64,000 nt of DNA from contig OX352763.1 of assembly GCA_947095585.1 (NCBI GenBank), positions 21,439,462 to 21,503,461 of the forward strand, read 5' to 3'. Shown piece after piece: positions 11,506 to 23,302 of this stretch. A program made the position numbers and the translations under genes. The notes under the pieces are model-generated. The model was not told where the DNA came from. It ran no database searches and saw only the letters and a program-made list of their open reading frames with translations. Position 1 is the stretch's first letter. Every line of letters begins with the position of its first letter. The DNA is from Nephrocerus scutellatus (lineage: Eukaryota > Arthropoda > Insecta > Diptera > Pipunculidae).

Positions 11506-12000
11506 TAAGCGCAACGAGTATTGCGGTTAAATTCAAGGATAGGTGGCATGCAATTTGCTATTTTTCTTGAGCAACGCTGGTGGAAGAAGCGATAACACAG
11601 TGACAAGCAAAAGACGTCCCTGCTGTGTTCAAGCGAATTTATTGATTTCGCTATGTTTACGTCAACGATAAGTTTGAACGCGCGGTTTTGTGTTCTATCC
11701 AGCTGATGCACCAGATCAGATATGACAATTATACTCAAGTTTGAGGCGAATAAAAGTCTTGAAGATAGTAGCCAGATCAGAGGGAGTGAAATATTTCTTG
11801 CATCGGGTTTTGATTTTTTCAGTTTCCTCGATGCAAGTACCATTAGAGGTAATGGACAAGAGATCATAAAAATGATAAAGTGTCCCGAGACAAAACATAG
11901 TAAGGATATTAACAAAGCAATGCAGCCATTCGCGATCAGATAAACCCTGACGATTCTGGAACATTATGGCAGTGCTAACTTACCGTGGTTTCAACATGCC
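11505..12000 (-). pseudogene. Non-LTR reverse transcriptase 3' fragment, frameshifted
   Basis: Two overlapping minus-strand frames carry recognisable RT-thumb text: KKYFTPSDLATIFKTFIRLK with LEYNCHI, then LDRTQNRAFKLI, SLEHSRDVFCLSLCYRF and FNRNTR. The order and motifs match the region after the RT palm in Jockey/CR1-like elements. A frameshift separates them and the upstream palm is missing. Confidence 0.68.
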
Positions 12001-12107
12001 GTTAGGTAGGTATAGTGGTGGTCCCCGCAGCGTTAGCGAGGGCCTCAAATAGTGCGTTGTTTCGTAACAACGGTAGACACTATGCCGTAATAGGTGTCTG
12101 GAAATGG

Positions 12108-12563
12108 TTATAACCAACATGTAGCATTCAGGTACGAGATCCGGCCGTCCGAAAGCTCCCTCAGGTCAGCAAAAGAAAGTTTTCCAAATTTTTGGTGTCG
12201 GGAGCCCATCAGGGCTGTACATTTGCAGATATAATTAATGACAGTTTCTTTCTCATTAGCATCCCTGCAACTTTTGCAAAATATATTATGCGGAGCTCCC
12301 AGTTTGACCTTGGTTTTTTTTAAATTTTTCTTTATAATTTGCGTACGCGTAAAGGGGTCTGCACCCTTATAATGCTCAACTATATGCTTGACAGCGTGGG
12401 CGTTGTCTTGAATGCCTGTGAATCGTAGTGAGAACGAATCTCTGAACTTAACTGTACATCCGAAGATGGGCTTAATGGTAAACTGATCAGTATTTAGAGC
12501 GCCACGAGTATTCAAGGTGTTGTGGCATGGAACTCTCTTGAGCATCGCTGATGCAAGAAACAA
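12108..12563 (-). pseudogene. Non-LTR RNase H-tail fragment
   Basis: A 151-residue frame includes FTRTQIIKK, then NIFCKSCRDANEKETVI and CKCTALMGSRHQKFGKLSF, with a LSDGRIS end. This is the same type of Cys-rich RNase H tail as at 409-886. Its upstream half shares the CGCGTAAAGGGGTCTGCACC block with other repeats here. It is a dead fragment, not a host gene. Confidence 0.6.
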
Positions 12564-13751
12564 TATAACAGTGACAAGCAGGAAACGTTTCTGCGGTGTT
12601 CAAGCGAATCTATTGATTTCGCAATGTGTGGTATGAAAGGTGAGAACACGGTTCCCTGACGAAGCTCAATGAACAGCAGACTTCCTTTATGTAGTCGATG
12701 TCCAATGTTACGCCCTTTTTCGCCAGTAGTATTGAAAGAGTCCGTACAACCAAGAAATTCATTAACTTATGCAGCTAGAAAACAACAGTTTGCAACAAAT
12801 AAATAACTTGAGTTCTTTTCAAAATGTGTAGCTTTTGTTTCGGTTTTACGTGACTATTTTTATTGCAATATTTTTCTTTTAATATGTTGTATGTATTACA
12901 TAAACGGTTTTCCTTTATCAAAGAATGCAAGAGAGAGTATATGACTCTTTAATCAATTGTTGTGATGGATGGTCTCAAGACTTAAGTAAAATCTTTTCGA
13001 TGTTAAAACAAAAACTTAGCTCTTAAAATATTTGAATATAATATTTAAGAATTAATAAAATTGCTAAACAATCGGTTTGGAATCTTACAAAAGTCTAATT
13101 TGCTTCACTTATACAGACTATACATACTTAGTAATAATGTATTAATTATTTATTTTTATAAAATTTCTTCAATTACTATTTTATTGCTTATTTTACTGTG
13201 CTATTTTTTTATAATACGATGGCAACTGATGCATCATTACAAACAAACCAATTATTATAAGCTTAATATAAAAGTAGATAGATAGTAAATGCCTGTACGC
13301 TATAAAATATAGCGATATACTAAATCTTAATCAATAATTTACCAAATATACGATTAATCGTAATGTAAAGAATTTACATGTAAAAAAGTTACAAAATCGT
13401 AAATCTGCTCCTATAATAATCTGAGAAGGCTACAAAAGCAACACAGCAAGCAAATGAAATGTTATCTTAGCCTTCTTTTTGAAAATAATAAATTACTTAA
13501 GACAGCGAAAATCAAACATTCAGCTCTTTAGAAAGGCTTTAAGAGAAAAATACCACCCATTTAAGGAAAAAAAAACCACCGTAGTTTTACCACATCCACT
13601 ATAAATACTCTTTAAACGTGGTTGATTTAGCAACTTCCCTCTTCAATATAATATAATGAATGTATCAAAGAAAATGTAAAACGTTCTATCATTATAGAAA
13701 CAATCGATGATGATTAATGCTGAAAGGTTCATTGTGTACCTACGAACTACT

Positions 13752-14675
13752 TTAATTATTTTTCTTTTTCGGTTTTTTGGGATTGCGCGATCGGCTCTTC
13801 GCTTTACAGAGCGGACAAATCGGTGCATTACGATGTATCTGTTGATGGCACGATAGACATGATTTCATCGGAGGTGGCTGCTGGCGCAAATTTACATTGA
13901 AATCTGAACGAAATGTTGGATGACCCATTCCTATAGAGGGACTTTGCTGGAGGCGATTTGATGGCGGTGGAGGAAAATCATTTTTATTTAAGCGTACTGA
14001 ACCGACGACACTTGAAGGCGGAGGCGCAGGAGGCATGAATGCATGCCCTGGTGGTCCAGTGGGATTCAGAGATGTCACTGTAGCCTCTGGAATTAATGGA
14101 TGCCTAGGATGTGGCCGGGCAAGAGATGACTGAGATGAAGATGTTGCTGCGGCTGAGGCGACAGCAGCGGCTGCTGCTGCAGCTGCTGACTGTGCAGCTT
14201 TAAGAAAATTCGTCTGAAAGCGTTCTTTTGTTATGGGACTTCCCTCTTCTTCGTGCAAATCGCGTAGTGGGCTCAGCCCTAAATAGTCTCGTCGCATGTG
14301 GTCAATCTGGTATTTGAGTGCAAGATATTCCTCATATACGCGGTTAGCCATGTCCACAGAGCGTGTCTGATTCTCCTTAGTCTGCTTAATGACATTTTCC
14401 ATATCGTTAATATCAGCGTGTATTTGTCGCAGTTCCTCAACATGGCTCATCTTCTCCTCGAGCAAATGCTCCATCTCTTTGCGGTACTCATCAAGACATT
14501 TTTCCTCGTCATCACTGATTTTAACTTCTTTTATGATTTTCACTTTTAGCTTTTCTAATGCTACGGTTTTGTCGCGGATATCTTTTATAGCTTCAAGTTT
14601 AGCATAGTAGTGTCGTTCATTCGAAGAAGATATTTCGGTAGAGGCCATTTTTCTTTTTCTCCGTTGTGTTGACAA
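13752..14675 (-). CDS. ZC4H2: ZC4H2: C4H2-type zinc-finger protein
   Basis: An intronless 307-residue protein. Residues about 20-135 are a charged coiled coil (KEMEHLLEEKMSHVEELRQI and following), then an Ala-rich stretch and a Pro-rich linker. The C-terminal finger has MKSCLSCHQQIHRNAPICPL and a very basic tail, RSRNPKKPKKKNN. The coiled coil plus CxxC...H...CxxC finger is specific to the single-copy ZC4H2 family. ZC4H2 is a nuclear partner that stabilises the E3 ligase RNF220, acts in neural development, and is mutated in Wieacker-Wolff syndrome. The protein is longer than human ZC4H2 because of the Ala/Pro insert. The ATG at 14675 opens the frame; a second ATG at 14648 (MASTEISS) is an equally plausible start. 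Confidence 0.93.
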   Translation of the reverse strand: MSTQRRKRKMASTEISSSNERHYYAKLEAIKDIRDKTVALEKLKVKIIKEVKISDDEEKCLDEYRKEMEHLLEEKMSHVEELRQIHADINDMENVIKQTKENQTRSVDMANRVYEEYLALKYQIDHMRRDYLGLSPLRDLHEEEGSPITKERFQTNFLKAAQSAAAAAAAAVASAAATSSSQSSLARPHPRHPLIPEATVTSLNPTGPPGHAFMPPAPPPSSVVGSVRLNKNDFPPPPSNRLQQSPSIGMGHPTFRSDFNVNLRQQPPPMKSCLSCHQQIHRNAPICPLCKAKSRSRNPKKPKKKNN

Positions 14676-16496
14676 AAGACAAAAATTAAAATGTTATGCC
14701 TCTTGCACTGACTTTTTAAATAGTTATTTGGTCAATGACCTAACATGCACCGTGCAGTGAATTTTTAATAAAGACAATTAAGTCATACACATTTTTAAAA
14801 TGCCGATTCTTTTATTCACAAAATGCAAATTTTATCGCTGTTTATAAATATTTTCCGAAAAACAACAAAATGCGGAATACCAGACGCAGGCCGACGAGTA
14901 ACGACAACGAACAACGAGGAGATCAGAAAATCACAGAAAATTCTAAATATCTGAAAAGTGACGAGCTGACAGTTTTGCTCTGATGGGTATAGGTGCGTTC
15001 ATACCAACGGTACACTTTGAACAAAAAATAAAATTAATTGATGAATATGTACAAAAATTAAGTATTTGATATTGGCGATTGTAAAAGTAGCCTTGAGTCT
15101 CTTGTGAAAAAATTAAAATATCCAATGAAGTGACATTCATCGAAGGATATTGCTTTAAAATAAAATTGTCAAGTGCTTATTCATTGGCTTAAAAATTTAT
15201 CCGCCAATAGTCAATAAATAAATAGTGTCATGTGTCACTTGCAGAGTTGTTATGTTAAGTAGTTAAAAACGTCAAAAACAACGCGTCTTTAAATAAAAAC
15301 TATATACCCTGGGCCCCGATTTTCGTCGGCTAGTTTTGCGTTGTTTTGGTTTGCGTCCTCAAACAAAAAATTCTGTTTGCTTTGTTTCTTCGATTAGCTT
15401 CGCTACAAGCATGGAAATGAACGGAGCTGCTATGAAAACGGCAAAATGAATTGTTAGCAAAAAAATTTATAATTTTATTTTTAATCCCTTACTTGAGACT
15501 TTGTAATGTAAATATGTACATACATATATTGAAATAAAATATTTATATCAAATTAAATGAGTTTTTAAGTCACAAAATATATATTTTAAAAACCAACCAA
15601 AAACCAATCTACAGCAAATTGTATGAGCGTGGCTACACAATCATGGGAATGAAAGTCATGTCATGTCCAGCGAAGCGGATAGGTTTTTAGTGAGTTGGAA
15701 AGAGAAAGCTTGATTCCAACGAGAATCCGTCGAAAGTCCACTACGAAAGATGACTTTCGGCGCAAGCATGAACGTTCTGTGCGGAAACAACAATAAATGC
15801 TTGATATGGTTTGATTTTAAGTTTTATTTTCAAGGTTTTGTAACCAACAGTGAAACATTGCTACCCGTCGGCAATGGACTGGTATGGTTTCGTTTACTCT
15901 GCAAGATGGCGATAAGAGAGCAAGCAGGCGAATTTCTCAATTAGTGTTTGACATTTCAGTGACGATGACGATTTAAGAACATTGTTTACCTAAAAATTAT
16001 TTCAAAATTGAATAAATAATTTCTGTAAACTACAAATTTGGTTTCGGTTTGGCGTTCTATTTGCAAAGCATTCATCACAAAGACTATTAAAACGCTGTCA
16101 CTTTGGCAGCTTAATCGTGTGTTCGATTACGGGAAAAGTTTGCACTAATCCAAAGTGGCATAAACTGACTTTTGTGTACTATTAACATGTCAATACTTTT
16201 AATAATGTATGATTTTATAATTAACAAATATCAATTTACGTGTTCATTACATTATAAATTTATTTTGTAATTTATTTTTAATTTTCGGGAATTGTAATTT
16301 TTTTTTATTTCTACAATTCCACACCAAAGTTCAGTTTGAAGTTTTACCAATGTTTACAAAATTACAGACATTTGACGGCCCCATAAGTCATTTTTCAAAT
16401 TCTCTATTTTATTTTAGCATGACGTACGCGGTACGCCAAGGTTTTTGTTTTGGCTTACGATACAAAATTATTTAAAAAAAAATAAAACTGCAAAAC
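14676..16496. other. Intergenic upstream of ZC4H2 and ZAD-2
   Basis: No gene seen. A half-copy of a MITE sharing GGCTACAC..TCATGGGAATG with 49309-49454 lies at about 15626-15735. The rest is AT-rich single-copy-looking DNA. Divergent promoters for ZC4H2 (left) and ZAD-2 (right) should be here. Confidence 0.55.
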
Positions 16497-18403
16497 ATGG
16501 AGAGTATCGCAGATAATGATTTGCCAAAATGTCGTGCGTGCCTTTCCATCTCCATGGAATATGTGGATTTAGAAACACCGCTGTTCCTGTACGAAAATGA
16601 CGGCAGCGAATTGACTTTTACGTATTTGGATTGCTTTAACCAGTGCACTCAACTTACTGCTTCAATGGAAGATGAGTATACTAAATACTTATGCAGTTCA
16701 TGTGGCTTGGAACTCAAAGGTGCATATGAGTTCATTGTAAAGGCAAGGCACTCTCACGATTTGCTTCAAAGTCAATATGAGGCAAATATTAAATTAGCTT
16801 CACCAGATTGTAAAACTGTGAAAATTATTGAGAACGGAGAAATTAACCAGGAAGTCGATGTTGGCTCGCTTAACAATGTAAGTGGTAGTTGAAAAATAAA
16901 TTTATCTTACACTTAAATTATTTCTCTTGCTTTAATCAAGGAGGAAATAAAAGAAGAAATTAATGAAGAAAACCCATCTCTTGAATTGGAGTATGAAGTG
17001 ACAAGATCTCCATTTAGTAATACAACTGAAGAAGATGCCTTCGAAACGGAATTTGTGATAAACGAAATCAGCAATCAAATAAGTTCTGAAGCAAATGATG
17101 CCATCAGCGAAACAAGTGTTTCGTTTATAATAGAAAATGAAGACAATAAACATGAGGAAGAAGACAATGAAGACAGTAAACATGAGGAAGAAGACAATGA
17201 CCATGAGGAAGCCGAAAGCAATTTCCTGGACTATAGGTGTGAAATTTGCTCTCAGAAATTCAGATTACAGCATTTACTGCAACAGCATTATAGTAAAGAT
17301 CATTGTAAGTAATTGTTCTGCATGAAATCATTGTTCTATAAACTAATTTTTCCTTTCAGCTGAGTACTCACTTCATTACAAGTGCGACACATGCGATAAT
17401 CAATTCTTTTCGAAAAGTTCCCTAATTTTGCACGTTAAACGAATACATTTAAAAGTTGAATACGTCGATTGTGAAATATGTGGTCGAACGGTATTAAAGT
17501 CGTGGTTAAGTAAGCATATCCAGAAACAACACGAGAAAAAAAGAGAATTTCTTTGCTCATCATGTCGTATGTATTCTTTTACCTAAATGAAAAAATGTAT
17601 TTCACTTACAGTCTTTACTTGCAGCACGGATATTTAAAAACTACACGTCTTTAAAGAAGCACATGCTAACGCACCAGACAAATCGTGAACGAAAATTTCA
17701 GTGCACAGACTGTGACAAAAAATTCTTCACCATAGAAAATTACCGTGTTCATCAAGCAATACACATAAGACCAAGTGATCGAAAGGTTTTCGAATGTTCG
17801 CTATGTGACAAGAAATTTCTTCGCAACACTAATCTTAAACTACATATGCAAATGCATCGCGGCGAAACCATGGACTGTGCTTATTGCTCCAAGAAGTTTG
17901 TTCGCAAGAAAGATTTGGAGATTCATATTCGATTCCATACAGGCGATTATCCATTTAAATGTAGTTTGTGTGACAAACGTTACGCCATCAAAGGTCACTT
18001 AAAATATCATGAAAAAAGGCACTCTGGCGTCAAGTATAAATGTGTTGTGTGCTTAAAGGAATTTATAAATATTTCTGGACTTAGACAGCATTCTTATGAG
18101 CATACTGGAATGCCACTTTTTTGCCTGGTTTGCAACAAAGGATTTCCGACACGATTTAAGTAAGTTTGCTTTAAGTAGCTAGCGCAAAGTATCACTTCTT
18201 TTTTTTCATGTAGAGTGAAGCGGCACATAAGGAGTGTTCATAACAGAACTGACGACGAACAGATAGACAAATTTATTGTTGGGCGAAAAGATAACGCATT
18301 AAAAACTCAGCTACAAGAAAATGATGTCAATAAAGAGAAAGACGAAGAGGTTTACGAAGAAATGTTCTTAATGGAGGAGGAAGAAGAAGAAGAGAACTTG
18401 TAA
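16497..18403 (+). CDS. ZAD-2: ZAD plus 10 C2H2 zinc fingers
   Basis: Inferred exons are 16497-16877, 16941-17304, 17360-17566, 17625-18159 and 18214-18403, giving 558 residues in frame. The ZAD ligands begin at Cys12/Cys15 (KCRACLS) and end in LCSSCGLELKGAYEF. An acidic linker contains a near-repeat, EDNKHEEE / EDSKHEEE. Ten fingers follow: one is a short finger (CEICGRTVLKSWLSKH, 11 residues between Cys and His) and one is the CDKRYAIKGHLKYH finger that recurs in paralogues. The final finger is split by the last intron. The tail is Glu-rich. Likely a dimeric nuclear DNA-binding regulator. It is convergent with small Maf, 278 bp away. Confidence 0.9.
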
Positions 18404-18681
18404 TGCTCATTAATTTTTTTTCACATTTATTGTAAATTTTCAGGAAAATTAAAACATGGTTTTGGTTTTAATTTATATTTTGAATAAACAAGTGATTTAT
18501 AATTTATTTTAGGAATGTTTAGAGAACACCAGAATTTTGTTGTAACTTTTTAATAAAAGCCACTTGTTTGAATAATTTGTAAATACATAACATCATAAAA
18601 ATGTAATTAAATAAAAGCTTTAAGACAAAAAATACATATACATTACATTCTTACGATTAAGGGAACATTATTTCTTATCCA

Positions 18682-19182
18682 TTAGCAGCCTTCTAACTCT
18701 GGAGGTATGGGAATATCATTATTCGCAGCGAATTGTAACAATGCCTTGTACTTATTTTTCCATTTCCCGATTTCTTTACGACAGGTTTCATTATCTTCGT
18801 GCATCGTCTCTAATTCCAACCATTCATGGGATTTCTCAGTCTCGAGGACATCCTTTTGTTCAATACGCTTAATACGACAACTTGCAGCGTATCCACGATT
18901 TTTCAGCGTTCGACGACGTTGTTTCATTCGGACAATTTCTTCCCGATTTAGTCCTCGCATTTTTAAAGTTCGATTTAGATCTCGAACAGAGATTGAAACC
19001 AATTCATCATCGCTAATGTCAGGAATGGGACACGGGGACAATGGAGCCTTAAAAAAATTTTGTATTGTACTTTTGTTGCAAACTTTTTTTTTTGACATAG
19101 GATTGTGATTGTTATTTACATATGTTACCATTGCTGTTTTCCTTTCCCTTCTCTGATGATTAGAATGTTGGTCTTGCGCCAT
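18682..19182 (-). CDS. maf-S: Small Maf bZIP transcription factor (maf-S)
   Basis: An intronless 166-residue protein. The extended homology region [16 protein letters not shown]...GL is followed by the basic region [20 protein letters not shown] and a short zipper ending [13 protein letters not shown]. The Maf-type Tyr in RGYAASC is intact. There is no activation domain, which defines small Mafs (MafF/G/K). In flies Maf-S dimerises with CncC at antioxidant response elements under Keap1 control. The N-terminal about 55 residues are longer than in vertebrate small Mafs. Internal Met codons at residues 18 and 29 are alternative starts. It is convergent with ZAD-2. Confidence 0.95.
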   Translation of the reverse strand: MAQDQHSNHQRRERKTAMVTYVNNNHNPMSKKKVCNKSTIQNFFKAPLSPCPIPDISDDELVSISVRDLNRTLKMRGLNREEIVRMKQRRRTLKNRGYAASCRIKRIEQKDVLETEKSHEWLELETMHEDNETCRKEIGKWKNKYKALLQFAANNDIPIPPELEGC

Positions 19183-21104
19183 TGTTTTTGCACTTCTAAA
19201 ATTATATGTAACACTTTTTAATGTTATTTAAATACAAATATTTATATCTACGTTTCCATAGACATAATTAACCAAAAACACGGAAAATAATAAACCGTTT
19301 AGCGTAAATTTATCCCTAAATTAGCTTCTTCAAAAACAAAATACAAAACTATTTCTTCTAGTTTTGTATTCGTATATCGTTTTCTTATATCGTATAGCGT
19401 ATTTTGTTAACAACAAGCCTAGCATACGTTTTTATTAAACAAGCTCAAGCATATAGTTCATTTCATACCTGTCGTTTTTTTCTCGCCTTCTTCAGATTGT
19501 TTTCATTAAAAGAAAATGTTAAGTTTTTTCTTTAAATCAAAGGGAAAGTAACTCTTTTACACGTTGGGCAAATTGTTTTTAGCATTTTTTTGTGATTTAA
19601 TTTAATTTCGTAATTTTTGCAATAGTTTAAATACTCTACTAAAAAGATGAGAATAGAATTGTCAAATCATAAGCTAGTTAAGTTTTCAAATACCCGTGTA
19701 ACACATATGTAGATGCTCTGCCAAGCTCTGTCTTTCTACGTCGCTGCGATCCACATGCATTCAAAACACAAGTTCATAGACATCATTACCTTGATAAACG
19801 GAAAAAAATAACAATTATTTTTACAGCTTATAGAAGGATGAGTGATTTTAAAACGTTTTTATTAGCTGGCTTTCGTGTAAGTCTGTCTGTGCGGGTGGAA
19901 CTGTGTAATTATGTTTAAACTAACTTCCCATTGAGCTAGAGTCTTGAAACTTTAAACATAGCTCAGAACCACATGAATATTCAGTTTCTTTGGTAAGGCA
20001 CCTAAATTTCACTATCAGTAATATGTCGGGCACCAGGGTAAATGAAAGCAAGCGACAAAAAGCACATAAAACAGTAAATGAAGCACAGTAGATATGTGAT
20101 GGAAGTGGCAGTCTCAAGTTAAGGTTAGAAGCACCAAGTAAGTCAAGATTAGATTGAATTAAAATAATTTCGGCAAAGTCGGGAAAAAGTTCGAAGGGAG
20201 CCCGGCTCGCACCGTGAAGGACAAATCCATAAAGAGGTAGCTGTGGGAATAAGGGAAGGAATAAGCAGAAATTCCAAGAAATTCCATAGACGGAACAGAA
20301 ATATGGTCGAATATCCTAAGTAAATAGATACATGCATTAAAGCATAAGTTCAGTCTAACACAATTAGCCAAAGATGCGACGGAAAATATATTCCGCACCA
20401 TAAGTAAACAGAGGCATAGAAAGGCATTAATCAGTTTAGAGCGGATGTGACGCGGGAGCAAATCACTAATGACATAAAGCTTGCGTTAAAGAGCCCAAAC
20501 TCGGGAAATAATTTGTGAAGTATGGCTCTCAAAAGATAGAGTCTCATCCAACACAAACTCCAGGCTCGTGAGGGACTGCAAGTATGAAGGAGGTAGCCCG
20601 TTGAGAACAATAGGGTCCAGGAAATGTCAAACCGGGTAACGGAACAGGACCACCACTTTAATTTAATTTCTAATTTGTTCGCAATAGATCAAGCAGCGAA
20701 CATCGTCAGCAAACAAATGAACCAAAAAGTACCTAGGAATAAGCGGGATTTCGTCTATAAAAAGCAAAAATTATTTAATTTTCCAAAACAACCGATGTTG
20801 CGAGGGTAAATAAATAATAAAAAAATTCAGTCATATTATTAGTTAGTTAATATTAAAGAACTTAATAAACCTTATTGTATAATATCCACTAAATTTTTTT
20901 TTTGATCGGATCACATTATTGAACAAACCTGGGGATAGTTACCACACTTTTGTCATTTTGACACATGTTTTATGTATGAAGTTTGTAGTTACCAAAAAGT
21001 CAAAACCAAACTGCTGGTGGTGTGGTTATTAGTGTGTTGTGCGTTTAGTTTCAGTGTTTTCAAAAAAATTTCTTTCGGAAAAGGCCAACTAACTTAAGGG
21101 CACG
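19183..21104. other. Intergenic between maf-S and ZAD-3
   Basis: Apart from retrotransposon relics at about 19700-19800 (the GCCAAGCTCTG / ATTCAAAACACAAG block seen also near 11090) and 20150-20612, nothing gene-like is visible. The short frame at 20624-20809 looks like element debris. ZAD-3 upstream sequence (20820-21100) is AT-rich. Confidence 0.55.
20150..20612 (-). pseudogene. Non-LTR reverse transcriptase fragment
   Basis: The minus strand reads LEFVLDETLSFESHTSQIIS, then KLYVISDLLPRHIRSKLINA, then RLNLCFNACIYLLRIFDHIS and FLGISAYS, with one in-frame stop and small lesions. This order (palm end, thumb, then a LN-F-N-C-FDH-LGI tract) matches the 3' part of RT in arthropod non-LTR elements. 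There is no intact frame. Confidence 0.65.
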
Positions 21105-23208
21105 ATGGATTGGGATCCACTAATGTGCCGGGTTTGCTTGACTACATCTTCTGAAAATGTTGACCTTAAAGCATCCTTTGGACAAAAAATGGAAATTAAT
21201 TGGCTAGAGATGTTTAATTTGTGCACTTGCTTAGGTGCAAAACCCGAAGACGATCTTCCGAAGAATATTTGTGAATTCTGCTCCGTTGACCTAATAGGTG
21301 CATTTGAGTTTTATCAAAAAGCACAAAATGCAGACCGCTTATTAAGAAGTCATTCCCAGAAGCAAACTGTTGATGATTCGATGACAATAGTTGAGGAATC
21401 GACTATTTCAATAGTCAAGGAAGAACATGAACTTTCTAACCATTTGGACGGTTTGTTCAAGGAAGAGAATGAACTTTCTACGGATTTGGAAGAGGAATAT
21501 CAAGAAAAAGAGGAAAGTTATCATGAAAAAGAGGGCTGCCATCAGGAAAAAGAGGAATGCCATCAAGAAAAGGAAGAATACCTTCAGATCCAGCTCAACG
21601 AAGATGAATTTACAGACGAGGCTTGTATGATATATGTATGTCGGAAAACACCACATACAATTTATTTTTGTAGTATATCCGATTTAACAAGTTTTGCATT
21701 TTCTTAAACTTCATATCGACCCCACAAAATCCATTTCTAACCATCAGTATAGCATAAGGAACAATTGTTAAAACTAATATTCTACTGTTTTTATTCTGTA
21801 CGCAGGTTGAAGACTTTTTCAAAGAGAGTAATATAATTGGGTTGGATGTTATTAAGTACGAAGATAAAGATGTCTACAAAGAGAAAAACGACGGATGCGA
21901 AACGTTGGATTCTAAACGGACCGATGATTTTCATAATTACTCTGAAGAAACCCTGCAGGAAAACACTGAACGTGAGATATTTTTGGAAATTGAATATGAA
22001 GAGTCGGAAAAAGGAGATGTGAATATTTCTTCGTCTTACGATGATTACATCGAGGAATATGCGGATACAAAAGAAAATAAAAAAACTGATGAAGCTGTTG
22101 AAGATGACGAACGAACAGAAATTGTTTCTTTAAACGAAGAATACAATAGCTTAGAAAGTATAAATTCAACATCGATGCAACCCCAAGAATCTGAATCAGA
22201 CAACGAAGAATACTATGAGATCGGTGAAAGTGAAGATCATTTACTTAAGCACCCAATTAAAAACAAAATTTGTTTGATTTGTGACAAATCATTTGTTCGG
22301 GATTCTACGCTGGATAAGCATGTTCGCTTGAAGCACAGAAGTAGTGATTCAAAAGACGTTGATAGTATTGAATGTGATATATGTGGCAAATCTCTCAAGC
22401 GCTGGTCCCTGCAATACCACAAAATCCGATTCCACAATGACCAAAAGTCATTCTTGTGCAATGCATGTCGTAAGTACTCGTAATATATCGCAGACCAACA
22501 ATTTACAATAAGCCTTTTTTAATTTTTTTGTAGCCAAAACTTTTTACACTTCCGCTGACCTAAAGACTCATTTACGAACTCACGATAGCACGCGCAAACG
22601 TAATTTTTTGTGTAATCTTTGTCCGAAGGCATTTTACGACAGGCAGTCCCGCGATGTTCACGAACAACGGCATACCGGTGTTAAACCATTTCAGTGTACG
22701 GAGTGTTCAAAGCGGTTTTTTACAAGAAAAGCCCTTGAAGTTCACTGTATTGTTCACAATCGAGAAATCGGCAAATTTAAATGCAATTTTTGTAGCAAAC
22801 TTTTTGTTTCTAACGTAGATTTAGTTGTGCACACCAGATTTCATACTGGCATCTTTCCATTTAAGTGCAATCTTTGTGATAAGAGTTTCGCCGTTAAGTC
22901 TCACTACAATTATCATATGGCTAAACACGAGGGAGTTACCTACAATTGCCCAAAGTGCGAAAAGCAATTCAAAAATCGCGGAAGTTTGACGAGTCATTTG
23001 TTGACACATCGGGACAAGATGCCACATTGTTGTCCAATTTGCGAGAAGGGAGTTACAACTCCGTTTGCGTAAGTTACAATTTATGGGTTTTCTCATTTGA
23101 TGTTAATTAAGGGCGACTCCTTTTCTTATTTATAGGTTAAAACGTCATATGCAAACACATAAAAATTACACTGTGGAGGAGGGAGAGCAACGTAAAAGCG
23201 AATGCTGA
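21105..23208 (+). CDS. ZAD-3: ZAD plus 9 C2H2 zinc fingers
   Basis: Inferred exons are 21105-21635, 21806-22469, 22534-23068 and 23136-23208, giving 600 residues in frame. The ZAD starts MDWDPLMCRVCL and closes with ICEFCSVDLIGAFEF. The linker is unusually long and acidic (about residues 85-375). It holds a short tandem Glu/Lys repeat (units such as YQEKEES, YHEKEGC, HQEKEEC). Nine fingers follow, including a short CDICGKSLKRWSLQYH finger and a CDKSFAVKSHYNYH finger. The last intron splits the final finger, and the short tail ends RKSEC. It has one fewer N-terminal intron than its neighbours. Convergent with NRDE2, 94 bp apart. Confidence 0.88.
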
Positions 23209-23302
23209 ATTTTTGACCACCTGTAAGATAAAATTTTCTTCTTATTAAGCTTCTGAGTCTAAGAAAATAAAACTAAAGTGAAAAATGTATTTGTTTACCT
23301 AT

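Larger units (their letters stand above)
10727..13751. other. Intergenic between ZAD-1 and ZC4H2; retrotransposon graveyard
   Basis: After the ZAD-1 stop there is an AATAAA-like signal near 10754. About 10975-12600 is a composite of non-LTR fragments (minus strand) and a tRNA-derived SINE, described separately. No gene is seen at 12650-13750; the AT-rich frame at 13061-13285 looks random. Confidence 0.6.

Noticed and set aside
13061..13285. 74-codon plus-strand frame
   Set aside because: Very AT-rich, Ile/Leu/Tyr composition, no motif or context; random open frame.
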